A stretch of 21,793 nucleotides of DNA, taken from a virus. Location: the IMG/VR virus record IMGVR_UViG_3300013010_000081, positions 1 to 21,793 of that record, one strand, 5' to 3'. Made by a program: the position numbers and the translations under genes. A model generated the notes under the pieces. The model was not told the DNA's origin. It searched no databases and saw only the letters and a list, made by a program, of their open reading frames with translations. Shown piece after piece: positions 12,735-21,793 of this stretch; position 1 is the first letter of the stretch; each line of letters begins with the position of its first letter.

Positions 12735-14806
12735 TGCCACGCTCCGCACCAATATTTACTAACTTTACGGCTGGCGAACTGTCACCACGTCTTGACGGGC
12801 GCGTTGATCTTACAAAGTACGCAAACGGCTGTAAGACTTTAGAGAATATGATTGTGCAAAAACATGGCCCTGCGTCCCGGCGCGGTGGGTTTTATTACGC
12901 TGCTGAAGTCAAAGATAGCACAAAGAAAACCCGCATTCTCCCGTTTGAATTTAGCGTTTCACAAGCATACGTTATGGAGTTTGGGGACCAATATATACGG
13001 TTTTTTAAGAATTATGGATCAATTAATTCTGGCCCGTTTGACGAAACTTTCACAGAGGACTTTAACAGCGGGGCTGTATACGAAATATCAAGCCCATACC
13101 TTGAAGCAGAACTGTTTGAAATAGTAATAACGCAGTCTGCTGACGTGTTGTATATTGCGCATCCAAACCATGCGCCGAGAACCTTATCAAGGCTTGCAGA
13201 CGCCAACTGGTCTCTTGCTGTCATTGAGTTTGTAGATGGCCCGTACAACTCCGTGAACGCGACTGATACCACCCTTGGCCTGTCTGCAACAACAGGTAGC
13301 GTAACGGTCACAGCGTCCGCAGTTACAGGCATTAACGACGACCTTGGGTTCCTTGCGACTGACGTTGGAAGGTATATACGTTTTGAAGACGCTGCAAATA
13401 ACTGGACATACCTTGAAATCACCGCTTTCACAGACACAACCCATGTGACTGCTACTATTGAAGGCCCAGACGCTTCAGCAACTACAGCACAAACAGGATG
13501 GCGGCTTGGGGCATTCTCTGAAACAACTGGATTTCCCGGCGTTACAACATTCTTCGAACAACGATTGGTGTTTGCAGCAACGCCAACGCGCCCACAATCA
13601 ATGTTCTTCTCTGTCTCCGCAGATTACACGAACCATGCGCCAACTGACGCTGGTGGCGACGTTCTTGACGACAGCGGGTTCATATACACCATCGCAACGG
13701 ATCAGGTTAACACTATCCGATGGATGCGAGCAGGTAAGGTGTTGTCAGTAGGAACGGCGGGTGGCGAATTTATTGTTTCACAAGGCGACAATAACAGCCC
13801 ACTAAGCCCAACAAACACTCGCGTTGTTCGCCAGACTACCTTTGGCAGCGCAGCCGTAACGCCTCCGCAAGTTGGTAACTCAGTATTGTTCTTGCAACGT
13901 GCTAGTCGCAAAATCCGTGAGTATGTTTATCAGTTTGAAAGTGACGCATACACCGCGCCAGATTTAGCTATCTTGTCTGAACACATTACGGAGGGCGGTA
14001 TCATCGACATGGCTTATCAGCAAGAGCCGGATAGCGTTGTCTGGATGGCAAGAACTGATGGCGTCTTAGTCGGGATGACTGATGAACGCGCCCAAGACGT
14101 TATTGGGTGGCATCGGCATATCATTGGGGGTGCGGATGCTAAGATTGAAAGCGTTGCCGTTATCCCAAACACAACCGCAACTGCTGACGATCTGTGGGCA
14201 ATCGTTGAAAGAACAATAAACGGAACATCCGTAAAGTACATTGAATTTATGACGCACGGCCTCCCAGAAGGCGATACAAACACGGTCAACGCCACGTATC
14301 TTGACAGTATGTTAAGTTACGACGGCAACCCTGTTTCAAGCTTGTCCGGCTTGGATCACTTAGAGGGTCAGACAGTCTCAGTGCTTGCTGACGGCGCTAC
14401 GCACCCTGTGAGGACAGTATCAAGCGGGTCAATAACGCTTAACGACTCTTACAGCGTTGTACACGTTGGGCTTCCTTACACATCAACACTTCAAACAATG
14501 CGTATTGAAGCCGGGGCAAAAGACGGGACGGCACAGGGCAAGAAGAAGCGTGTTTCTCGAATCACATATCGCATCTTTAAAACTTTAGGGTTAAAGCATG
14601 GTCCAAACCCTGATAGACTGGACATCGTACCGTTTCGTTCAAGCGCTGATGACATGGACGAAGCCCCTGCTTTATTCACAGGAGACAAAGAAGTGGAATT
14701 TCCTCGCAACTGGGACAAAGACGGCTTTATCACATTAGTGCAAGACCAGCCGCTACCCTTAACCGTTTTGGCTATTATGCCGGAACTGAATACGACGAAG
14801 GTTTAA
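12734..14806 (+). CDS. tail tubular protein B (T7 gp12-like nozzle)
   Basis: 690 residues. The N-terminal signature 'FTNFTAGELSPRLDGRVDLTKYANGCKTLENMIVQKHGPASRRGGFYY' is characteristic of podoviral tail tube B/stabilisation proteins. 'PGVTTFFEQRLVFAATPTRPQSMFFS', 'IRWMRAGKVLSVGTAGGEFIVSQ' and 'QRASRKIREYVYQFESDAYTAPDLAILSEHI' are beta-propeller segments of the nozzle. It closes the distal end of the tail and contacts fibres. It is somewhat shorter than T7 gp12 (about 790 residues). It ends 1 nt before the next ATG. GGAAG at 12723-12727 serves as ribosome binding site. Confidence 0.92.
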   Translation: MPRSAPIFTNFTAGELSPRLDGRVDLTKYANGCKTLENMIVQKHGPASRRGGFYYAAEVKDSTKKTRILPFEFSVSQAYVMEFGDQYIRFFKNYGSINSGPFDETFTEDFNSGAVYEISSPYLEAELFEIVITQSADVLYIAHPNHAPRTLSRLADANWSLAVIEFVDGPYNSVNATDTTLGLSATTGSVTVTASAVTGINDDLGFLATDVGRYIRFEDAANNWTYLEITAFTDTTHVTATIEGPDASATTAQTGWRLGAFSETTGFPGVTTFFEQRLVFAATPTRPQSMFFSVSADYTNHAPTDAGGDVLDDSGFIYTIATDQVNTIRWMRAGKVLSVGTAGGEFIVSQGDNNSPLSPTNTRVVRQTTFGSAAVTPPQVGNSVLFLQRASRKIREYVYQFESDAYTAPDLAILSEHITEGGIIDMAYQQEPDSVVWMARTDGVLVGMTDERAQDVIGWHRHIIGGADAKIESVAVIPNTTATADDLWAIVERTINGTSVKYIEFMTHGLPEGDTNTVNATYLDSMLSYDGNPVSSLSGLDHLEGQTVSVLADGATHPVRTVSSGSITLNDSYSVVHVGLPYTSTLQTMRIEAGAKDGTAQGKKKRVSRITYRIFKTLGLKHGPNPDRLDIVPFRSSADDMDEAPALFTGDKEVEFPRNWDKDGFITLVQDQPLPLTVLAIMPELNTTKV

Positions 14807-14807
14807 T

Positions 14808-15362
14808 ATGTGTATTGACCCAGTAACCATTGCCGCGCTAGGGCAGACTCTTGGCGCATCAAGTTTATTCACAGTTGGTGCTGGAGGGGCTGTAGCGGCT
14901 ACAAGCACAGCGACTGCACTTGCAGGTATTGGTTCTGCGGCTATGGTCGGTATGACTGGCTTATCTGCATTAGGCTCTATGCAGCAAGCAAAAGGTGCGA
15001 AACAAATGGGCGAGTACAACGCCCAGATTGCCGCAAATGAGGGTATCGCGGCACAACAGAAGGCGACCTTTGATCTAAAGCAACAACAACGTCAGGCTGC
15101 ACAATTCAAAGGAACACAAAGAACGCAGATGTCTGCAACAGGCGGCGAACTACTAGACATGGGCGACGTTGCTGATATGTCAGCAACAGACCTTGAGCTT
15201 GAGGCATTAGGTATACGCTACGGTGGTCAGATGGGGCAAACAGCCGCACAGCAACGTATCACACTGGCTCGTATGGAAGGGTCTATGGCTGCAAGGAAAG
15301 CGCGCAATGAGGCTGGAAGCACACTTTTAACTGGGGCAAAGTCCGGTTTAGCATTAGTTTAG
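14808..15362 (+). CDS. internal virion protein B-like (gp14-like)
   Basis: 184 residues, about the T7 gp14 length (196). An Ala/Gly-rich hydrophobic first 60 residues ('SSLFTVGAGGAVAATSTATALAGIGSAAMVGMTGLSALGSM') is followed by a Gln-rich helix ('GEYNAQIAANEGIAAQQKATFDLKQQQRQAAQF') and 'GTQRTQMSATGGELLDMGDVADMSATDLELEALGIRYGGQ'. This hydrophobic-then-coiled layout is that of gp14-type ejection proteins thought to form a pore in the outer membrane. AAGG at 14798-14801 is the ribosome binding site. Order after tubular B agrees. Confidence 0.85.
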   Translation: MCIDPVTIAALGQTLGASSLFTVGAGGAVAATSTATALAGIGSAAMVGMTGLSALGSMQQAKGAKQMGEYNAQIAANEGIAAQQKATFDLKQQQRQAAQFKGTQRTQMSATGGELLDMGDVADMSATDLELEALGIRYGGQMGQTAAQQRITLARMEGSMAARKARNEAGSTLLTGAKSGLALV

Positions 15363-15371
15363 GAAAATACA

Positions 15372-17039
15372 ATGATCGTAGCTAAAACAAAACCAACGCA
15401 AACCATTGCTGGCACCACCGGTCAGCAAATGGCACCTGTCGGCCTTTTGGGCGAACCAATGGCAAAAACTATTGGTGATGCTGGGATAGAGGTAAGCGAT
15501 GCTTTAGCAGCGGCAGGGCAGCGCATTAAAGATCGTGAAGACATTATTAGTTCCGCTGTGTCCAGTGACAATTTTGAGCAAGAAACCTTAAAAGCCTATA
15601 ATGCAATGATTGAGGCGGGTAACATTCTTGACCCCAAGCAAAATACAATAGGAAAATTTAACGCTGAAACTGAGCAACGGATTGCACAAGTTCTCAACAA
15701 TTCCGGTGTTAGCGCAAATCGAAGAGCGGAATTAGAAGCGAATCTGCGGTCTCGCGGGGGCCAATATAGCTCTAAAATGATACAATATCAAAACACAGAA
15801 CAACGCAAATATATCACTGACAAAGCACAAGATGAGATTGCGCCTATTGCGGCCCAAGTTGCTAAAAATCCCGGACTGTTGCGTGAAAATTTTGATGCCG
15901 TTGACGAAATTGTTAATAGATATGCGCCCGTGTTAGACCCCGCGTCAGAGCGCAGCCTACGGGACGCAGCACGTTCTTCAGTTATGGAGCAAGCCGTTTC
16001 TGGATTAATTAATGCCGGCAAATGGAAAGAGGCTAATTCACTTCTTTTAGATAACCCTGTGTTAATGAAGTACCTTGACCCATCGAAAAGAGATCAATTT
16101 AACAAGCAAATATCTAATTTTGCACAGGCTGAAAGAAAATCTTCTACCGAAATGGCTTTGCGCGAAGCCACGGTAAACCGTCTTATTCAAAGTGGCATTA
16201 AAATTGATCCGGGCAAAGCCATGAATTATGTGGTGGGCGCAGACCTTTTACCGTCAGACGGGCCGGGTGAAAAAATCACCAAAACGTTGGCTGCTCTCGG
16301 CATTAGAGAAGAAAACGCTACAGTGGAACAGAAAGCGGCAATACTTGAAATTGAACTTCCGAAAACTGAAGCGCCCGACCCGAACAAAGACTTCAAAATA
16401 GTTAAGGATGAAAGTGGCAAGTCGCAATCTACCTTGACTGAACAAGGAGCATTTAAGCGCACAAAACCTTACATTGAATCTGCTGTTGATATGAGTACAA
16501 AAGTCAGCACAGTTGAAAGTTCTTACCAAGAATATTTAAATGGAAATGAACTAGCAGGTTTAGCTGTTTTGCAGACGTATCTTAAAATGATTGACGAAGG
16601 CGCAGTTGTTCGTGATAGCGATATCGCACTTGCAGAGCGAGCATCTCCAATATATGAAACTATCAAGGCAGCGGTTTCTAGGTACGGAGCAGAAGGCGCA
16701 CAAGCTGTAACTAGAACTGTTATTGAACAAGCTAAAAAAGCCGCAGACGCATTTGGGCAAAAAGCCCTTGAAATGAGCAAGGGGTTCTTTGACGGGTACG
16801 AAAAAGATACCGGATATGCTCGCGGCGTTTTAGGTCTTCCCGGTGATAGATACGAAGCTATTTTTGGTGGCGTTCGAACAGTTAAACTAATACAAGACCC
16901 AAATACTGGATTGATTCCTGAAGATGACGTTGCCAATGCGCCTCCCACTGCAAGCAATGTTGAGGTTCCGCCACAACCGGGCGTTATAGTCATAAAAAGA
17001 AACGCTGACGGCACACTCCCCGTTGTTGTAGGAGATTAG
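15372..17039 (+). CDS. internal virion protein C-like (gp15-like)
   Basis: 555 residues, soluble and mostly helical. The N-terminus has 'PVGLLGEPMAKTIGDAGIEVSDALAAAGQRIKDREDIISSAVSSDNFEQETLKAYNAM', a pattern of podoviral ejection proteins, then 'AIEAGNI'-type helical repeats, 'AVSGLINAGKWKEANSLLLDNP' (helical hairpin), and a Pro/Val-rich tail. By order it corresponds to T7 gp15 (747 residues) but is shorter. It would help form the periplasmic channel during DNA ejection. Assignment rests mainly on synteny and helical character. AGGA overlaps the preceding stop codon as ribosome binding site. Confidence 0.75.
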   Translation: MIVAKTKPTQTIAGTTGQQMAPVGLLGEPMAKTIGDAGIEVSDALAAAGQRIKDREDIISSAVSSDNFEQETLKAYNAMIEAGNILDPKQNTIGKFNAETEQRIAQVLNNSGVSANRRAELEANLRSRGGQYSSKMIQYQNTEQRKYITDKAQDEIAPIAAQVAKNPGLLRENFDAVDEIVNRYAPVLDPASERSLRDAARSSVMEQAVSGLINAGKWKEANSLLLDNPVLMKYLDPSKRDQFNKQISNFAQAERKSSTEMALREATVNRLIQSGIKIDPGKAMNYVVGADLLPSDGPGEKITKTLAALGIREENATVEQKAAILEIELPKTEAPDPNKDFKIVKDESGKSQSTLTEQGAFKRTKPYIESAVDMSTKVSTVESSYQEYLNGNELAGLAVLQTYLKMIDEGAVVRDSDIALAERASPIYETIKAAVSRYGAEGAQAVTRTVIEQAKKAADAFGQKALEMSKGFFDGYEKDTGYARGVLGLPGDRYEAIFGGVRTVKLIQDPNTGLIPEDDVANAPPTASNVEVPPQPGVIVIKRNADGTLPVVVGD

Positions 17040-17043
17040 TATT

Positions 17044-19389
17044 ATGCCGGAACCTCAACCATTAGAGATTCTTGGTAGTCAAGTTGACTTAGAAGAAGTT
17101 GTCGGCGCACTTTCTTCATTAGCTCCTGAACAAGAAAATGAAGAATTGTCGGCAGACGAACCAGAGTTAATTCAAGCAGCGTCATCAGAAATTCCTGTCG
17201 ATGCTACACCTGCGGTGCCTGTTCCGACAGAACCCGCTATTGTAAAGCCAGCACCTGTTGCGCCAGTTGCCGTTCCACAAGTAAAAATATTTAAATATGA
17301 AGGCACAACATTTAACCTCCCAGCAGATGTAACGCAACAAGAGCTTGAGCAAATTATTGCTCAATACGAAAAAACCCCAGCATACGCTGCCAAAAAAGCT
17401 CAAACTGACAAATTGTGGGAGAGGGAAAACGTTGATAGCGAAAGCGGTGCGCCAGCGCTTGTAAGCATGGCTGTTGGGCCATCAGGTGAACGTTCTGACG
17501 ACGAAAGATTAAAAACGCTACAAAATTATTATCCTGATGCTGCTTTGTACGGGGAAGACAACTTTATATTCACTGACCCAGACACAAAGAAGTTCACTTT
17601 ATACAACGCGCCCGGCTTTGATGCTGGGGATGTAGCAGAATATTCAAAGCTAGGGGTTGAAACTATTGGCGGTGGATTAGGCGCTACTGCTGGGTTTGTT
17701 TCCGGGATTGCAACTGGCCCCGGCGCGGTTGTTACGTCTCCAACGCTTGCTGTTATCGGCGCTGGGGTCGGCACTGAAGTTGCAGCAAGAATCTACGATG
17801 TTTCTATGGGAGTATTTGCTGGGCGTGAAACAGCCCCAAAAACTTTAACTCAAGAATTTGCAGAAACTGGCATTCGCGTTTGGTTGGCTGCTACAGGACA
17901 AGCGGCAGGTCCAGTAATTGCCGAGGCTGGTAAGCGTGCTTTAACAGGAGTTTCATCTACAGCACGAAATGCAGCGGCAACCCTAGTTGAAAAATTTAAA
18001 TCTCTTGGCATTGAACCTGTTGGCGCAGCGGTAGGGCGCAAGGGTATGCTTGCGCGAATGGTAGCTGGGTTTGAACAAATGGCTGCTGCTGGGCCAATTA
18101 TGCAAAGACAAGCTGAACGTGTTGTTGTTCAATTAGACAATGCATTGCAAAAAATATCATCTGCAATGGGAGAAATTCGCACAGTTAATGAAGCTGGTGC
18201 GGCGATAAAGGCATCTGTTGAAGCCGCTGAAAAACGCATTAGAGATAATTTCTCGAAAAAATATGATGAGGTATTTGACGAAATTGGCGCAGATACGCCT
18301 GTCACCGAAATGAGTTCTGTGCAAAGGGTATTGCAACCGTATCTCAAACAAATTGCAGAGCTTCCAGAAGACGCACAGCCTTCTGGGCAAATTTTGTCTT
18401 TAGTTAAAAAATGGGACGCGCTCGGTAAATATGCAAAAATTGGCAATATGCCTTTTGAACAACTTAGGGATTTGCGAACTCAGCTTCGTTTAATCAGAAG
18501 CAAAAAAATATCTGGCACCCAAGGCGATTACGATGGTTTAGTTGAAGACATTTACGAGGCCGTTACTGATGACCTTGCTGTTGCCGCGAATAATGTTAAT
18601 CCAAAATTAGGTGCAAAGCTAAAGGCTATTGACACAGAACGCGCTATTTTTGCAGATACAGCGCAAAAGACTTTTGACAAAATTAAAAGTTATGATGCCG
18701 ACAACCAAGCATTTGATTATTTAATGACCTCATCAAAAGGTATGGGGAGAGAAGGGGTTAAAGCTCTTCAGCGGCTAAAAGAAAACTTTACGCCGGAAGA
18801 GTGGGGTGATGTATCCGCATCTGCTCTTTATAATCTTGGTCGTGAAAATGTTGGCGCTCAAGTTGGCGATGCCGCAGAATTTAGCGCTGCAACATTTATG
18901 AAGAGGCTGTCAGAAATTAAGAAAAATGGTCCGGAGGCATTTGAGGCGCTTTTCGGGGGTACGCAATACGCCGAAGTTGCTGATGATTTAATGAAATTAG
19001 TTGATGTTGTCGGAGCGCTTAAAGAAGTTAAGCGGCTTGAAAATGTTTCAAAAACCGCAGGCGCAATGAATCAAATGATTTTTTGGGGTTCATTGGTTGA
19101 AGCTGGAACCTCAGTAGTGCGAGGTGATATTGGGCAAGCAACCGCAATAGTTACTGGGACTATAATTGCGCCAACAGTTGCTGCCAAACTTATGACCAAC
19201 CCTGCTGTCATACAATGGCTTTCAACTCCTGCGTCACAAATATCAAAAGATGTTGCGTCTCATGTTGCAAGGCTTGTTGCAATTGGGCAAGAACAACCAG
19301 AGATTCAAGAGGAAATCCGTCAATATTATAAAGCAATTAGATCATATACAGGGTATACTGAGCCAGAAAACCAAGGAACCGCGCAATGA
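17044..19389 (+). CDS. internal virion protein D-like (gp16-like) without visible lytic domain
   Basis: 781 residues. An acidic start and a Pro/Val/Ala linker (52-80) are followed by 'FKYEGTTFNLPADVTQQELEQII' (83-105). A long Gly/Ala-rich hydrophobic segment (about 205-260, 'GGGLGATAGFVSGIATGPGA' within it) could insert in a membrane, and a second hydrophobic part lies near 675-725 ('MIFWGSLVEAGTSVV'). Between them are charged helices. By order it corresponds to T7 gp16, which is 1318 residues and carries an N-terminal transglycosylase. I see no Glu-Ser/Gly-X-Gln transglycosylase motif here. It probably forms the inner-membrane end of the ejection channel. AGGAG 17030-17034 is the ribosome binding site; the stop overlaps the fibre gene by 4 nt. 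Confidence 0.72.
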   Translation: MPEPQPLEILGSQVDLEEVVGALSSLAPEQENEELSADEPELIQAASSEIPVDATPAVPVPTEPAIVKPAPVAPVAVPQVKIFKYEGTTFNLPADVTQQELEQIIAQYEKTPAYAAKKAQTDKLWERENVDSESGAPALVSMAVGPSGERSDDERLKTLQNYYPDAALYGEDNFIFTDPDTKKFTLYNAPGFDAGDVAEYSKLGVETIGGGLGATAGFVSGIATGPGAVVTSPTLAVIGAGVGTEVAARIYDVSMGVFAGRETAPKTLTQEFAETGIRVWLAATGQAAGPVIAEAGKRALTGVSSTARNAAATLVEKFKSLGIEPVGAAVGRKGMLARMVAGFEQMAAAGPIMQRQAERVVVQLDNALQKISSAMGEIRTVNEAGAAIKASVEAAEKRIRDNFSKKYDEVFDEIGADTPVTEMSSVQRVLQPYLKQIAELPEDAQPSGQILSLVKKWDALGKYAKIGNMPFEQLRDLRTQLRLIRSKKISGTQGDYDGLVEDIYEAVTDDLAVAANNVNPKLGAKLKAIDTERAIFADTAQKTFDKIKSYDADNQAFDYLMTSSKGMGREGVKALQRLKENFTPEEWGDVSASALYNLGRENVGAQVGDAAEFSAATFMKRLSEIKKNGPEAFEALFGGTQYAEVADDLMKLVDVVGALKEVKRLENVSKTAGAMNQMIFWGSLVEAGTSVVRGDIGQATAIVTGTIIAPTVAAKLMTNPAVIQWLSTPASQISKDVASHVARLVAIGQEQPEIQEEIRQYYKAIRSYTGYTEPENQGTAQ

Positions 19390-21041
19390 CAATATCTAGT
19401 ACCACAAACACGGTATCGTACACAGGTAACGGAAGCACTACTGCTTTCCCCGTAACTTTTGTGTTCTTCGGCACCGCTACAAGCGCAGAGATAGAAGTTG
19501 TTGAGGTTGTCATTGCTACAGGCGCAGAGACGGTCAAGACAAATGGCACACACTTTACGGTGTCAGGCGGCTCTGGCTCAACGGGTACTGTGACGGCGGT
19601 AACTGCCCCTGCAAGCACGGTTAATTGGGTTATCAACCGCAATACAACGCAAACGCAAGAAACTGATTATGTTGAGAACGATCCGTTCCCGGCAGAAAGC
19701 CATGAGAAAGCATTAGACCGCCTCACAGCTATTGCACAGGAGCAAGAGCGCACGTTAACACGCACAGCGCAGCTACCTGACGGCTATACAGGCAGCTTTG
19801 ACCCTACGCTACCAACAACAATTACAGCAAACACAGCCCTTGTTATTAACGCCGCAGCAAACGGCTTTGACGCAGGGCCAACTACAACTGAGATTACTAA
19901 CGCTCAGACTTATGCAACCAACGCTGCCAATAGTGCAAGCGCAGCAGCAGCCGATCTCGTACTCACAAACGCAGATGTTGTTACCACAGGGGCCAGCGCA
20001 ACACTCTCAGCAAATTACGCCACTAAAATTGACGGCGCTGTAACAGGCTCAGATTACGCATCAAAGGCTTGGGCAGTCGGCGGCACAGGTGTAACGACAA
20101 CAAGCGCACGAGGTGCTGCCAAGGAATGGGCAACAACGACAGGTGCCGCAGTTGATACATCAGAATTCTCGGCAAAAGAATACAGCCAAGGCACAACGGT
20201 GAGTACAGGGTCATCTAAGCAATGGGCCTTGGGTGGCGCGTCGTTTGACGTAGATACAGTTGTGGCAGGTGGTGAGTTCTCCGCTAAGAAATACGCTGCG
20301 AACGCTGCGGCGTCTGCGGCACAGGCTGCAAGCGGTCAAATATATTCAACTGTCGTAAATCAAACTGGTGCGGCGTTATCTCCAGCATTGTCAGCCGACG
20401 GTACATATTATTTGTGCGATACATCGTCTAACGATATCACGGTGACACTGCCAGCAATCGGCACTGCCGAAGGTACGAAGTACGCTTTTCAAAAGACATC
20501 TGCTTCTAACAGCCTGATCTTCCAGCGCAGCGGCACTGACACACTAAACGGTTCAGCTTCGGACATTACGATCACCGACGTTAACGCACAGATACAATTT
20601 GTTGCAGATGACAACAGCCCAGACAACTGGGTTGGCGTTCAAATGTCACAGATTACTGTTGGCGCTGGCCTAACCAAAGTAGGCAGCGTTGTCAGCATTG
20701 GAGACGATGCTATCGTGCCGTCAATGGTCCAAGGCACGGTCAACGCCCAGACAGGCACGACCTACACCGCAGTATTGCTCGACGATCACAAGATCATTAC
20801 GTGCAGCAACAGTTCTGCTATCGCTTTTACCCTTCCAACTAACGCAAGCGTAGCATTCCCGGTGGGTGCCAAGCTCTCCATCGCCATGATTGGTGCTGGT
20901 GTAGTTACAATCACAGGAGACACAGGCGTGTATATCAACGGCATAAGTGCAGGAAGTGGTGCCTTGGCTCAATACGGTGCTTGCGACTTAGTTAAACTAG
21001 CAACCGATACATGGTTGGCTGTTGGTTTGACGGTGGCCTAA
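19386..21041 (+). CDS. tail fibre protein
   Basis: 551 residues. The first ~130 residues are a T7 gp17 N-terminal-like tail-attachment domain: 'VSYTGNGSTTAFPVTFVFFG', 'TDYVENDPFPAESHEKALDRLTAIAQEQERTL'. Residues about 170-315 hold Ala/Ser/Thr-rich helical and degenerate repeats: 'GSDYASKAWAVGG' (221), 'ARGAAKEWATTTG' (241), 'TSEFSAKEYSQGT' (258), 'SSKQWALGG' (276), 'GGEFSAKKYAANA' (295). Such '[E/D]-[Y/F]-S-A-K-[E/K]-[Y/W]-A' repeats are typical of aquatic phage fibres. The C-terminal third is beta-rich and would bind the receptor. ATGA overlaps the gp16-like stop; AAGGA 19373-19377 is the ribosome binding site. Confidence 0.88.
   Translation: MTISSTTNTVSYTGNGSTTAFPVTFVFFGTATSAEIEVVEVVIATGAETVKTNGTHFTVSGGSGSTGTVTAVTAPASTVNWVINRNTTQTQETDYVENDPFPAESHEKALDRLTAIAQEQERTLTRTAQLPDGYTGSFDPTLPTTITANTALVINAAANGFDAGPTTTEITNAQTYATNAANSASAAAADLVLTNADVVTTGASATLSANYATKIDGAVTGSDYASKAWAVGGTGVTTTSARGAAKEWATTTGAAVDTSEFSAKEYSQGTTVSTGSSKQWALGGASFDVDTVVAGGEFSAKKYAANAAASAAQAASGQIYSTVVNQTGAALSPALSADGTYYLCDTSSNDITVTLPAIGTAEGTKYAFQKTSASNSLIFQRSGTDTLNGSASDITITDVNAQIQFVADDNSPDNWVGVQMSQITVGAGLTKVGSVVSIGDDAIVPSMVQGTVNAQTGTTYTAVLLDDHKIITCSNSSAIAFTLPTNASVAFPVGAKLSIAMIGAGVVTITGDTGVYINGISAGSGALAQYGACDLVKLATDTWLAVGLTVA
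19893..20330 (+). repeat. degenerate SAKEYA-type protein repeats in the tail fibre
   Basis: Within the fibre gene, five diverged copies of a short unit (Y/F-[A/S]-[S/A]-K-[A/E/K]-[W/Y]-[A/S]) recur at intervals of about 17-37 residues with Thr/Gly spacers. They are visible at protein level; the DNA copies have drifted. They probably form a shaft whose length can vary. Confidence 0.6.
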
Positions 21042-21793
21042 TGTTACATGGATTTTCTCCCGGCATAGTCTCACAGGGCGCAAGTGCGTACCTCCTTGAA
21101 CAATCACTCCTGTTTAACGACGGCGACAGCGCATTTCTAAACCGCACACCATCTGTTGCTGGTAACCGTAAGACTTGGACTTTTAGTACTTGGGTGAAGC
21201 TAGCGGACCCTAACGCGACACTGGCACTACTTAGTGCTGGTGATGGAACGGCCAACAACTTTACTCAAGTTTTTATTAGATCAGATGATTTTCGTGTCAC
21301 TACGGTAGTTGGTGGTGTGTCATACACTTGGACAAGTGACGCTGCGTTCAAAGACCCATCTTCATGGGGGAATTTCGTGGTCACGCAAGACACAACTGCC
21401 TCAAGTGGTAGCCGCCTCATTGTTAAATATAATGGAGTTATTCTAACAGGAACTTGGGGAACAGAAATACCCCTTAATACTGACACGTTCATCAACTCAA
21501 CTAACGTCCATTACATTGGTGCAAGAGATAGCGGCGCTGGAGCGGCTAACTTCTTCGACGGCCTCATGGCACTCCCCCAACTCATCGATGGTGCAGCGCT
21601 GAGTGCCATAGATTTCGGTGAAGAAGACGACGATGGGTATTGGAATCCTATAGAGTTTACAGGTGCTACCACAACAACTGACAATGTTTCAGTTGGTGGT
21701 ACAGCATCAGCAGAAACCACATTTTTATCCTTCGTTCCAGCTAACGCTTTTGACGGAAATACATCTACTCGTTGGATTTCATCTGCAACCCCC
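21041..21793 (+). CDS. LamG-type lectin-like distal tail protein (partial, runs off the window)
   Basis: The frame is open for 251 codons from ATG 21041, which shares one base with the fibre stop, to the window edge without a stop. 'LLFNDGDSAFLNRTPS' then 'KTWTFSTWVKLAD' and 'NFFDGLMALPQLIDGAALSAIDFGEEDDDGYWNPIEFTG' are the standard segments of concanavalin-like (LamG) domains in phage tail proteins. At the edge 'SFVPANAFDGNTSTRW' (about residues 231-246) is the opening of an F5/8 type C (discoidin-like) carbohydrate-binding domain. It is probably the receptor-binding or fibre-tip protein acting on surface glycans. Full length and C-terminus are unknown. Confidence 0.82.
   Translation, partial: MLHGFSPGIVSQGASAYLLEQSLLFNDGDSAFLNRTPSVAGNRKTWTFSTWVKLADPNATLALLSAGDGTANNFTQVFIRSDDFRVTTVVGGVSYTWTSDAAFKDPSSWGNFVVTQDTTASSGSRLIVKYNGVILTGTWGTEIPLNTDTFINSTNVHYIGARDSGAGAANFFDGLMALPQLIDGAALSAIDFGEEDDDGYWNPIEFTGATTTTDNVSVGGTASAETTFLSFVPANAFDGNTSTRWISSATP

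Noticed and set aside
16523-17014. 163-codon reverse ORF inside the gp15-like gene
   Set aside because: Antisense shadow without ribosome binding site or recognisable sequence.
1-21793. CRISPR arrays, insertion sequences, tRNA or rRNA genes, lysis genes, phage RNA polymerase
   Set aside because: Looked for and not seen: no regularly spaced direct repeats, no transposase motifs, no T7-type polymerase, holin or endolysin in any convincing frame.

Overview
The window is an uninterrupted piece of a tailed-phage genome, almost certainly a podovirus with a T7-like virion (short non-contractile tail). It contains, in order, the two terminase subunits, a podoviral portal (head-tail connector), scaffold, major capsid protein, two tail tubular proteins, three internal virion (ejection) proteins, a tail fibre and the start of a lectin-like distal tail protein. 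No cellular housekeeping gene, rRNA, tRNA, insertion sequence or CRISPR array is visible. Moderate G+C, small aquatic-type phage families (DUF6378, DUF6321, the 'MAGLYDNIHAKRKR' protein) and LamG-type tail domains suggest an environmental, probably aquatic, phage of a Gram-negative host. The host cannot be fixed from the sequence. No RNA polymerase, integrase or lysis gene is present, so the virus relies on host-type promoters at least in this part.

Layout. (1) 1-1880, end of the replication/early region: possible tail of an upstream gene, a DUF1376 (YdaU/DnaT-like) replication protein, a small putative replication partner, a DUF6378 protein, and two short very basic proteins. (2) 1890-3456, probable DNA-modification pair: a ParB/Srx-fold protein of the type normally fused to DNA methylases but here without a methylase domain, overlapping by 8 nt a GT-A-like glycosyltransferase of the TET-associated (TAGT) kind. 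(3) 3443-3886, two small genes on the reverse strand, the only minus-strand genes, convergent with the glycosyltransferase and divergent from the terminase. (4) 3969-6565, packaging: small and large terminase, a 29-residue lysine-rich peptide overlapping a GNAT acetyltransferase, and a hypothetical protein. (5) 6589-10308, a promoter and head module: proline-rich small protein, putative head fibre/decoration protein, portal, Bbp19-like protein, scaffold, small RGRPP protein. (6) 10309-10768, a 460-bp control region with two strong UUCG-loop terminators bracketing a 43-codon ORF, followed by candidate promoters for the capsid gene. (7) 10769-21793, capsid, decoration-like protein, tail tubular A and B, internal virion proteins, tail fibre and a truncated lectin-like protein.

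How it fits together. Replication and DNA-modification genes lie upstream of packaging. The terminase loads DNA through the portal into a shell built on the scaffold from the major capsid protein. Tubular proteins A and B form the tail, the three internal proteins probably form the ejection conduit, and the fibre and LamG/discoidin-like protein contact the host surface. Terminators before the capsid gene together with candidate promoters just upstream of it imply that the capsid is transcribed separately from the portal/scaffold block. The point most worth following is the ParB-like/TAGT pair, which suggests that this phage decorates its DNA with a sugar although no TET dioxygenase or nucleotide hydroxymethylase lies in the window.
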